From: Bradyrhizobium sp. cir1
GTDB taxonomy: Bacteria; Pseudomonadota; Alphaproteobacteria; Rhizobiales; Xanthobacteraceae
Direction of reading: 5' to 3'
Assembly (NCBI RefSeq): GCF_014198245.1
Contig: NZ_JACIHE010000010.1
Coordinates: forward strand, 186,001-250,000
Length of the DNA: 64,000 nt
Both the position numbers and the translations under genes were made by a program. Below are positions 8,628 to 15,647 of this stretch, in pieces. Position 1 is the first letter of the stretch, and each line of letters begins with the position of its first letter. The notes below the pieces were generated by a model. The model did no database searches. It worked only from the letters and a program-made list of their open reading frames with translations, and was not told the DNA's origin.

Positions 8628-8666
8628 GGCGGCGGTATATCGCTACTTTCGATCGATCTAGGTGTC

Positions 8667-8683
8667 GGTTCCTGCCCGGAACC
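8667..8683. other. Short perfect inverted repeat downstream of mipZ
   Basis: GGTTCC and GGAACC flank a 5-base centre, 40 bp after the mipZ stop. There is no T-run, so it is not a standard terminator. It could be an operator or a weak hairpin. The rest of the 340-bp gap before the hydrolase gene holds the operator described next and no gene. Confidence 0.4.
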
Positions 8684-8805
8684 AAACCGGCGCTCGGCCG
8701 TTTCACCGCATGTTTACTGCGAAATTGAACCCAATCGAGACTGGTTGCGTCGGATGGTTACCTGCACCCTGACGTAGCGGTATGAGAATGGGGTGCCCAA
8801 GAAAC

Positions 8806-8820
8806 GTGTGCGACGCACAA
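8806..8820. promoter_or_regulatory. Predicted operator (TGC-N3-GCA palindrome) upstream of the alpha/beta hydrolase
   Basis: The sequence GTGTGCGACGCACAA has as its reverse complement TTGTGCGTCGCACAC, identical in 14 of 15 bases to the site 13839-13853 in front of the phasin gene. TGC-N3-GCA is the core reported for PhaR binding sites in alphaproteobacteria. The site lies 150 bp before the hydrolase start. Confidence 0.5.
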
Positions 8821-8970
8821 CGAAAGGGCTGCCGGTTCACAATATTTGGCCTTCCTGTCACGCGGCTGTGACATATATTAGCGAATAGGCGACCAGGGGC
8901 CGGAGAGCTCCGGAACAACACGATTTTCAACAGGGATTCAGGCCGCAAGAGCCTGAGGCTGAGGACGAAA

Positions 8971-9831
8971 ATGAAGCGTGGAATTGCCGTTCTGGTTTCG
9001 GTCAGTGCCCTCTGCGGCATCGCCTATTTCACGGCGAGCAAGTGGGCGATCAAGCACGAGACCATCACCTTCTACGACGCCTCGCGCGACAACCGTCCCG
9101 TGCCTGTCGATATCGCGGTGCGCCGCGACAAGGAAATGCAGGCCAATGCCGGCATGATCACGCTGCCGGTCGCCGTGATCAATCACGGCAACACCGTCAA
9201 GAACACCGAGTACGGCTTCCTCGCCAACATCTTCGCTGCGCGCGGCTACATGGTCGTCAGCCCGCAGCATGACCTGCCGACCGATCCTCCGATGGTGACC
9301 AAGCCCGGCGAGCTCTATGTCGGCCGGCTGCCGCAGATCCTGCGCGGCGTCGCCAACATCCATCTCGCCATGCAGGAGATGAAGAAGGTTCAGCCCAACG
9401 CCGACTACGACAAGGTGACGATGGTCGGCCACTCCATGGGCGGCGACATCACCATGTATTTCGCCAAGCAGTATCCGGACGAGGTCAAGAAGGTCGTCAC
9501 GCTCGATAATCTGCGCGTGCCCTTCGTCACCGCCGGCAAGTTCAAGATCCTCTCGTTCCGCTCCACCGATCCGCAGTTCAAGGCCGATGCGGGCGTGATC
9601 CCGACGGACGAGGAGTGCGAGAAGGCCGGCATCCAGGTCGTGAAGACCGAATTCCAGCACAACGACATGCGCGACACCGGCCCGGACGTGGCCAAGAACT
9701 CGATCCAGGGCATGCTCGACAAGTTCCTGAGCGCGACGGACAGCGAGGTGGCACCGGTCGACACGCAGTCGTCCCCGCCCAAGATCCTCGAGCCCGGTCC
9801 GGTCGCTCTGATGGGGCCCGCCAAGAGCTGA
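8971..9831 (+). CDS. Exported alpha/beta hydrolase
   Basis: 286 residues. The N-terminal hydrophobic segment (about 4-24, after MKRG) is a signal peptide or membrane anchor. The nucleophile elbow GHSMGG lies at about 152-157, preceded by DKVTMV. An aspartate in the LDNLRVPF segment and His in EFQHNDMRD are candidates for the rest of the triad. VVSPQHDLPT is the typical post-strand loop of lipase and esterase families. The substrate is unknown. The shared operator with the phasin gene suggests a link to carbon-storage physiology, but that is inference. A clear terminator follows at 9862-9894. Confidence 0.82.
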   Translation: MKRGIAVLVSVSALCGIAYFTASKWAIKHETITFYDASRDNRPVPVDIAVRRDKEMQANAGMITLPVAVINHGNTVKNTEYGFLANIFAARGYMVVSPQHDLPTDPPMVTKPGELYVGRLPQILRGVANIHLAMQEMKKVQPNADYDKVTMVGHSMGGDITMYFAKQYPDEVKKVVTLDNLRVPFVTAGKFKILSFRSTDPQFKADAGVIPTDEECEKAGIQVVKTEFQHNDMRDTGPDVAKNSIQGMLDKFLSATDSEVAPVDTQSSPPKILEPGPVALMGPAKS

Positions 9832-9861
9832 CGGCTTTCTGAAAGTCCGATACCGATCCTC

Positions 9862-9894
9862 AAAGCCTCCGCCGGCGTCTGCCCGCGGAGGCTT
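9862..9894 (+). terminator. Rho-independent terminator after the hydrolase gene
   Basis: A 10-bp stem AAAGCCTCCG / CGGAGGCTTT encloses a 13-base loop, ending in CTTT. It lies 30 bp after the hydrolase stop codon. Confidence 0.75.
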
Positions 9895-9957
9895 TGCACA
9901 TTGACCGGACCGCACGCGCCGACCACATTATCTGCTCACGCAAGGTGAAGTGCAGGG

Positions 9958-10704
9958 ATGTCGGGCGAACCCATCAAACCGCGTGGCGATTCCGTCTCGG
10001 CGCAAGCGGACGGTGCGCTGCCGCAAGCAAGGACCTCGACCTCGGAGGATATCGCAGCCTTCGTCGCCAAGGCGCGGGCGCTGTCGCCGCATGCGCCCGG
10101 CGCGAAGGGGCGGCTGATCTTCGCGCTGGATGCGACGATGAGCCGGCAGCCGACCTGGGATATGGCCTGCGCGCTCCAGGCCGACATGTTTCGCGAGACC
10201 GCGGCGCTCGGCAGTCTCGACATCCGCCTGGTCTACTATCGCGGCTTCAACGAGTGCCGCGCCTCGGGGTGGATCTCCGACAGCGCCAAGCTGGCGACGC
10301 TGATGAGCAAGATCGATTGCCGCGGCGGCGACACCCAGATCGGCAAGGTGCTGAGCGAGGCACGGCGCGAGGCCGTCGCATCCGGCGTGCGCGCCGTCGT
10401 CTTCGTCGGCGACGCCATGGAGGAGAAGATCGACGAGCTCTGCGCCAAGGCCGGCGAGCTCGGCATGCTCAAGGTGCCCGTCTTCCTGTTTCAGGAGGGC
10501 CACGATGCCGTAGCCGAGCAGGCGTTTCGCGAGATCGCGCGCCTGACCGGCGGTGCCTGGTGCCGGTTCGATCCGGGCGCGGCGGCGCAGCTGCGAGAGC
10601 TGTTGCGCGCAGCTGCGGCGTACGCCGCCGGCGGCCGCGAGGCGTTGCTGAAGCTGGCGACCACCACGAGCGGCGCGGCGATGTTGATCAGCCAGATGAA
10701 GTAG
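9958..10704 (+). CDS. VWA-domain-like protein paired with a DnaJ protein
   Basis: 248 residues, predicted cytoplasmic. After a disordered start of about 45 residues comes a von Willebrand A-type Rossmann fold. RLIFALDATMS provides a D-x-T-x-S MIDAS-like metal site. RGGDTQIGKVL supplies the Thr/Asp of the second metal loop, and VVFVGDAME the last acidic position. VWA domains usually mediate metal-dependent protein contacts. It starts 66 bp before the DnaJ-domain gene on the same strand, so the two probably form an operon. The biological role is unknown. Confidence 0.8.
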   Translation: MSGEPIKPRGDSVSAQADGALPQARTSTSEDIAAFVAKARALSPHAPGAKGRLIFALDATMSRQPTWDMACALQADMFRETAALGSLDIRLVYYRGFNECRASGWISDSAKLATLMSKIDCRGGDTQIGKVLSEARREAVASGVRAVVFVGDAMEEKIDELCAKAGELGMLKVPVFLFQEGHDAVAEQAFREIARLTGGAWCRFDPGAAAQLRELLRAAAAYAAGGREALLKLATTTSGAAMLISQMK

Positions 10705-10769
10705 CGCTCAGGCTCGCCTTCGGCGGTGAACGCCATGCATTTTGTCGCAAGGCCGACTATATTCCGGCC

Positions 10770-11495
10770 ATGACCCTGATCGCCGGCGCCGTCGCCGTTA
10801 TCACGCTTTATCTGCTGCTCCAGATGTTCCGTTCCGCCAATCCGGCGGTGCTGGCGCGCACTATCAAGTTTGGCGGCGGCGTGGTGGCGCTGGCGGTCGC
10901 GGCCTTCACGGGCTTGCGCGGCGAGCTGGCGGTGGCAATTCCGCTCGGAATTTTTGGCGCCGGGCTGCTCGGCTGGACGCCATTGGCGAACGCCGGCTTC
11001 GGCAACATCGGCGGGCTGTTCGGCGGCGGCGCGACACGGCCGACCGGTCAGGCCTCGCGGGTGCGCTCGCCATTCCTCGACATGCGGCTCGACCACGATT
11101 CCGGCCAGCTCGGAGGCCGGATCGTTGCCGGACCTCACGCAGGGCGCGATCTCGACGAGTTCGATCTCGCGGGCCTGCTGGCGATGGTCCCGGCGTTCGA
11201 CGCCGAGAGCGTGGCCTTACTTGAAAGCTATCTGGACCGCCGGTTTCCCGCTTGGCGTCAGAACGCGCAGGGCGATGCGGCAGGGGGGCAGCGCCGCACG
11301 GCGGCGAGTGGCAAAATGACGGCGGAGGAGGCCTATCAGATCCTTGGCTTGCAGCCTGGGGCGGGGCGCGACGACATCAGCCGGGCCCACAAATCCCTGA
11401 TGAAGAAACTCCATCCCGACCAGGGGGGCTCGACGTATCTCGCTGCCCGGGTAAACGAGGCCAAGGATACTCTGCTTCGCACGCATAACGGCTAA
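10770..11495 (+). CDS. Membrane-anchored DnaJ-domain protein
   Basis: 241 residues. Two hydrophobic segments lie near the N-terminus (about 1-17 and 25-65). After a linker and a helical middle section, the C-terminal 60 residues form a J-domain: TAEEAYQILGLQPGA, then KSLMKKLHPDQGG with the HPD tripeptide that stimulates Hsp70 ATPase, then ARVNEAKDTLL. A C-terminal J-domain on a membrane anchor resembles DjlA-type or Tim14-like co-chaperones rather than general DnaJ. ATG 10770 is the first start that begins with the hydrophobic segment. It lies directly after the VWA gene. Confidence 0.85.
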   Translation: MTLIAGAVAVITLYLLLQMFRSANPAVLARTIKFGGGVVALAVAAFTGLRGELAVAIPLGIFGAGLLGWTPLANAGFGNIGGLFGGGATRPTGQASRVRSPFLDMRLDHDSGQLGGRIVAGPHAGRDLDEFDLAGLLAMVPAFDAESVALLESYLDRRFPAWRQNAQGDAAGGQRRTAASGKMTAEEAYQILGLQPGAGRDDISRAHKSLMKKLHPDQGGSTYLAARVNEAKDTLLRTHNG

Positions 11496-11665
11496 CTCCG
11501 GCACCACGCTACAAACGCCCGTACCGCGTGAGCTCCGCTTGCTCTGTCTGTCGTCGCCCCGATGCCCGCCCTTGTCGGCGTGGTCGATCCTTTGAGTAAA
11601 AATTTAACCGTAAATTGTTGACGAGAGGTTGTCGCGGAACTGGCATCGCCGCATCCCCCAAAACA

Positions 11666-11694
11666 AAAATGCCCGCGCAAGGCGCGGGCATTTT
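11666..11694 (-). terminator. Rho-independent terminator of the D,D-carboxypeptidase gene
   Basis: A perfect 13-bp stem AAAATGCCCGCGC / GCGCGGGCATTTT closes on a 3-base loop. On the minus strand it is followed by TGTTTTG. It lies 20 bp beyond the stop codon at 11715. The rest of the gap 11496-11714 holds no gene. Confidence 0.88.
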
Positions 11695-11714
11695 GATTGG
11701 GATGGTTCAGACGA

Positions 11715-13553
11715 TCAGTTGCGGACCGTGATGCAGGAGATGTCGGCGCGCTTCAGGGCGCGGCAGACGGCTTCGGCCTGATCGCGCTCGAGCCCGGCAA
11801 AGCGGGCGCGGTAGAGCTTGCGATTGTCCTTGGCGACGACCGGCTCGGTGAACGGATCGGCCTTGCTGAGCAGCCCACGGGCCGAGCTGCGCGCAGCGTC
11901 GATGCGCTGCTGGGCTTCGTTCTCGCTCTCGAGCGCGCCGACCTGGACGATCCAGCCGCTGTGGGTGACGGCCGGCTTGGTGGTGGCGCTCATCTGGATC
12001 GGCTGCGGCGCCGGATCGGCGGACGCAAGCTTCGGGGCGGGCGCGGCGGCGGTTGCGGACGGCAGCACGCCGAGGATGCCGTTACCGGTGCCGAAGCCGG
12101 CCGGCTGCCGCGGCAGCTCGGCACGGGCGGCGTCCGCCTTCGGCGCTTCCGGCTGGCTCTGGGGCTCGGGCTTGTTGATCAGATCGGCGCGGGCGACGAC
12201 GGCGCCGGAGGTTTCCGCGACGTCGGAGCGGGAAGCAATCGTGCTGGTGACTTGCGGCGCCACCGGAGCCGGGGCGGCGGAGGCGACCTTGACGGCGCCG
12301 GCCTTGACCTGGACGGTCTTGACCCGGACCGGCTTCATCGGCTCGGACGAGCCGGGGATGATCGAGAGCGGCTGGCTCGAGATCACGCCATTGGTGAGCG
12401 GCGCGGGCTCGATCTTGGATTCGGTCGGCCGAACCTCGGGCTTGCTGGCTTCAGGCTTGGGCTGAGCCGGCGGCACCGCGGCCGTCGCCGCGGCAAGCGT
12501 CGACAGGCGAGCTGCGAGGCGAGACGGGGCTGCCTCGGGAGCGGGGGCTGCAGCCTGGACCTGCGGCGCAGCGCGGGCCGGCGTGTCCGAGGCGTCGGCG
12601 ATCTCGGCGGAGACGTCGGCGCCATTGCGTTCGGTGACTGCGGCAACGGTGTGAGCGGTCGCGCCCTTCTCGATGTTCTCCGCGAGCAGGCTGCGCATGA
12701 TGGCATCGCGCGAGCCGCCGCTGCGGCCGCCCAGCACCACGCCGATCAGGTGGCGGTTGCCGCGCCGCATCGAGGTGACGAGGTTGAAGCCTGAGGCGCG
12801 GGTGTAGCCGGTCTTGATGCCGTCCACGCCCTCGACATTGCCCAGCAGGTGATTGTGGTTCCGGATCGACTGGCCGCGCCAGTTGAACGTCGAGGTGGCG
12901 AAATAGCGATAGTAGCGCGGGAAGCGTTCCTGGATGGCGCGGCCGAGCGTGGCCTGGTCGCGCGCGGTCGTGACCTGCTCGTCGTTGGGAAGGCCGTTGG
13001 CATTGCGGTAGACCGTCCGGGACATGCCGAGCGAGCGCGCCTTGCGCGTCATCATCTGGGCGAAGTCGTCTTCATCTCCGGCGATCGCTTCCGCGATCAC
13101 CACGGCGGCGTCGTTGGCGGAGCGGGTGACGAGACCCTTGATGGCGTCCTCGACGCGGATGGTCTGGCCGGCACGCAGGTTCAGCTTGGTCGGATCCTGG
13201 TCGGCGGCGTGCTGGGACACCGGCATCTCGGTGTCGAGCTTCATCTTGCCGGACTCAAGACGCTCGAACAGCAGATAGAGCGTCATGATCTTGGTGAGCG
13301 AGGCGGGGTGGCGGATTCCGTCGGGGCTGTTCGACTGGAGTACCGCGCCGGAATTGCCGTCGACGATGATGGACGCGAATTTCGGGCTGGAGCTCTCGGA
13401 CACATCGCGCTGCACCCGGTGGTGCGTGTAATGGCGCCGGTGGCGCCGCGCCTCGGCAGCATCGGTGGTGAAGATGACTGCGGTGGTGATCGTAAGAAGC
13501 CCGAAAACGCCAACCCGCGCCAAGCGCGAGGAAGACAAGTTTTTACGAAGCAT
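11715..13553 (-). CDS. D-alanyl-D-alanine carboxypeptidase (S11, PBP5-like) with C-terminal SPOR domain
   Basis: 612 residues, longer than the roughly 400 of E. coli DacA. A signal peptide (hydrophobic about 12-30) precedes the peptidase domain. The active-site motifs are Ser85-x-x-Lys88 (ASLTK), Ser145-Ala-Asn147, and Lys247-Thr-Gly249 (GIKTGYT). After about residue 310 comes a long Ala/Pro-rich linker, and the last 75 residues (from GWIVQVGALESENEAQ) form a SPOR domain, which binds denuded septal peptidoglycan. The enzyme trims the terminal D-Ala of pentapeptides in the periplasm; the SPOR domain suggests recruitment to the division site. This architecture is common in Rhizobiales. Confidence 0.92.
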   Translation of the reverse strand: MLRKNLSSSRLARVGVFGLLTITTAVIFTTDAAEARRHRRHYTHHRVQRDVSESSSPKFASIIVDGNSGAVLQSNSPDGIRHPASLTKIMTLYLLFERLESGKMKLDTEMPVSQHAADQDPTKLNLRAGQTIRVEDAIKGLVTRSANDAAVVIAEAIAGDEDDFAQMMTRKARSLGMSRTVYRNANGLPNDEQVTTARDQATLGRAIQERFPRYYRYFATSTFNWRGQSIRNHNHLLGNVEGVDGIKTGYTRASGFNLVTSMRRGNRHLIGVVLGGRSGGSRDAIMRSLLAENIEKGATAHTVAAVTERNGADVSAEIADASDTPARAAPQVQAAAPAPEAAPSRLAARLSTLAAATAAVPPAQPKPEASKPEVRPTESKIEPAPLTNGVISSQPLSIIPGSSEPMKPVRVKTVQVKAGAVKVASAAPAPVAPQVTSTIASRSDVAETSGAVVARADLINKPEPQSQPEAPKADAARAELPRQPAGFGTGNGILGVLPSATAAAPAPKLASADPAPQPIQMSATTKPAVTHSGWIVQVGALESENEAQQRIDAARSSARGLLSKADPFTEPVVAKDNRKLYRARFAGLERDQAEAVCRALKRADISCITVRN

Positions 13554-13838
13554 GGAACCCCGTCCCCGTTTCTGACTTGATCACCGGCCCGTGAGGCGAA
13601 ATTGTGCCCATGGGGACCCGGGATCATTACCTGCTCAGGCTGTCCCTCCGCTTGTGTTCGCCGCGGGGGACGTTGGGCCTGAGCCGCTTTTCTGGCTAAG
13701 GTGATGTTCTCAAACGGCTTTTGGCCGATTGCGGAAGCTGAACACGTCCAGGGAATCAGGGTAGGGGCCCGCGGTTTCCAAAAGCTTAAGGAACCCTTGC
13801 GGGAAACCCCGGGAATCTCCGCGATTTACATCTAGTTT

Positions 13839-13882
13839 TTGTGCGTCGCACAAGATTCTTGACTTTATTGTGCGTTGCACTA
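13839..13882. promoter_or_regulatory. Twin TGC-N3-GCA operator of the phasin gene
   Basis: Site 1 is the perfect palindrome TTGTGCGTCGCACAA (13839-13853). Site 2 is TTGTGCGTTGCACTA (13868-13882), 29 bp away centre to centre, i.e. about three helical turns. Site 2 fills the spacer of the predicted promoter, so a bound protein would block RNA polymerase. PhaR, the PHB-sensing repressor of phasin genes, is the natural candidate from known family biology. Confidence 0.62.
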
Positions 13883-13886
13883 ATTA
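13859..13886 (+). promoter_or_regulatory. Predicted sigma-70 type promoter of the phasin gene
   Basis: The -35 box is TTGACT (13859-13864) and the -10 is TAATTA (13881-13886), with a 16-base spacer. It lies about 58 bp before the phasin ATG and overlaps the second operator copy. The remainder of the gap 13554-13838 shows no gene. Confidence 0.6.
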
Positions 13887-13943
13887 TGGGCACAGTCAGG
13901 GAGCCGGGGCTTCCCGACGAGAGCCAGGGAAAAGGATTCCGAA

Positions 13944-14282
13944 ATGTTCAAGGTTGAAGACTTTCAGAACTACGGGAAAGAGCACTTCGAGCAGTGCGTT
14001 GCCTCCGCGACCTCGGTGCAGCATGGCCTCCAGGCGATTGCCAGCGCCTATGGCGACTACACCAAGAAGTCGTTCGAAGACACCAAGTCCTTCGTCGAGA
14101 AGCTTTCCGGCGTGAAGTCGCTGGACAAGGCCATGGAAGCCCAGACCGACTTCGCCCGTTCCGCCTACGAGACCTTCGTCGCGGAATCGCAGAAGATCGC
14201 CGGCCTCTACAACGACCTCGCCAAGCAGGCGTTCAAGCCGGTCGAGACCATCGTGTCGAAGTTCACCCCGGCCGCCAACTAA
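13944..14282 (+). CDS. phaP: Phasin (PHB granule-associated protein)
   Basis: 112 residues, almost entirely amphipathic helix. The pattern FEQCVASATSVQHGLQAIA, then KSFEDTKSFVEKL, then LDKAMEAQTDFARSAYE is typical of the phasin_2 family. Phasins coat polyhydroxybutyrate granules and control their size and number. The gene is monocistronic: it has its own promoter with two predicted operators and a strong terminator at 14306-14333. No pha biosynthesis genes are nearby. The gene symbol is by family; rhizobia have several phasins, so the number is not given. Confidence 0.9.
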   Translation: MFKVEDFQNYGKEHFEQCVASATSVQHGLQAIASAYGDYTKKSFEDTKSFVEKLSGVKSLDKAMEAQTDFARSAYETFVAESQKIAGLYNDLAKQAFKPVETIVSKFTPAAN

Positions 14283-14305
14283 GCTTTCCCGGATATCCTG
14301 AAAGC

Positions 14306-14333
14306 AAAAGCCCGGCTCAACCGCCGGGCTTTT
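14306..14333 (+). terminator. Rho-independent terminator of the phasin gene
   Basis: The stem AAAAGCCCGGC / GCCGGGCTTTT has a 6-base loop and lies 24 bp after the stop codon. The 3' T-run continues into CGTTTG. Confidence 0.85.
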
Positions 14334-14339
14334 CGTTTG

Positions 14340-15025
14340 TCGCGACGGGTTCGTCTCGGCGCACCACGCGGCGCTTGGACGGCCAGCTCGTTCGATCGTC
14401 CTGAATATGCGGACGGTCGGGTTCGCCGAATTGTCCAGGACGAGCCCGCTTGTGCTGCTCGCACGAGATTGCAATGCGTCGGCGATGGGCTCGCTGCCGG
14501 TGCTCGCCTGCACGAAGATCATGATGGTCGCGGGCCCCTGCGTTTCGCGCAGCGTCTTCCTTGCTCGATTTCGCGCCACGCGCTTCAAGCGGCGGCTCAA
14601 CTGGACCGTACAAGTCCGGAGATGATCGCGCGCGAAACCGTCGCAGCTCAGTTGGCCGGCCGGTTCCTGACCAGCAAGTGCTAACCAGTCGGCGCGGAAA
14701 TTTTTGTCAAATCAGTCCGGATTGACTAACCTCGGTCAGGATCGTCCGGATCGGGAATCGGGACCGTCGCGGCCGAATCGGCCGGACCTTTGCACGCTTG
14801 CGGCGAGCCGGGGGCGGGCCCATATTGTTGACGACCGATACGGCTTGGACCGGACCGGTTGGAAGCGGCGATCCAATGAGGCGGCGCGCCTGTGTGGAGC
14901 TCCGAGGGCTGGGGCTCTGCGGCGGACCGTCATACGCTTCCGTGGGGAATTTGAACGCCTGAGCCATGCCGCAACTGTTGTCCAGACTCGACCTGTCCGC
15001 GGCCAGCGCCGCCCTCGCTCCCCGG
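14340..15025. other. Gap without a convincing gene between phasin and clpS
   Basis: About 690 bp. Several overlapping short open frames exist on both strands, but none has a ribosome site, recognisable domain or family pattern. The GGCCGGCCGG and TCCGGATTG stretches look like degraded sequence. The clpS promoter must lie at the right end. Confidence 0.5.
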
Positions 15026-15358
15026 ATGAGCAATGATGAGAACCGTTCGGGCGGTCCGACGGGTCCGAACACCTCTGTCATCACCAAGGTCAAGCCGAAG
15101 ACCAAGCGACCGAACCTGTACCGCGTGCTGATCCTGAACGACGACTACACGCCGATGGAATTCGTCGTCCACGTGCTGGAGAAGTTCTTCCAGAAGGACG
15201 TCGAGGCGGCGACCAAGATCATGCTGCACGTTCACCATCACGGTATCGGGGAGTGCGGCGTGTTCACCTACGAGATCGCCGAGACCAAGGTGACGCAGGT
15301 GATGGACTTCGCCCGCAAGCACCAGCATCCGCTGCAATGCGTGATGGAAAAGAAATAA
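15026..15358 (+). CDS. clpS: ATP-dependent Clp protease adaptor ClpS
   Basis: 110 residues from ATG 15026 (an in-frame ATG at 14966 would add 20 residues without family similarity). ClpS delivers N-degron substrates to ClpAP. The core is complete: LYRVLILNDDYTPMEFVVH contains the Asn-Asp-Asp that binds the substrate alpha-amino group, followed by VLEKFF, the HVHHHG turn, and the ClpA-contacting C-terminal part ending HPLQCVMEKK. The first 30 residues are a disordered tail that in E. coli enters the ClpA pore. clpA follows 290 bp downstream on the same strand. Confidence 0.93.
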   Translation: MSNDENRSGGPTGPNTSVITKVKPKTKRPNLYRVLILNDDYTPMEFVVHVLEKFFQKDVEAATKIMLHVHHHGIGECGVFTYEIAETKVTQVMDFARKHQHPLQCVMEKK

Positions 15359-15647
15359 ATCTCCTTACGGCGCGTCTTTAGGCCGGCTCTCGTGTCTGTC
15401 GCAATGTGATTGTCGCATGATGCCTGCGCGTGACGTCTGTTGCCGCCGGCGAGATTGCGGAATTCTGCACCGGCGCCGACCCTGCCCAAATCGGAACGGG
15501 TTTTGCATTGAAAATAGCCCAGGTGGCTAGCTGCCGAGTCGCGGAACCGGTCTTTCGCCGCGATCCTGTATAACTATATGTGACAAAGGTTGTTGTTGCC
15601 TGACCGGGCGAGGACGATCATGATGGTGGGGGCCATAGAGGACGCGA

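Noticed and set aside
14317..14684. Short open frames on both strands between phasin and clpS
   Set aside because: No ribosome site, no recognised domain, and competing frames of similar length on both strands.
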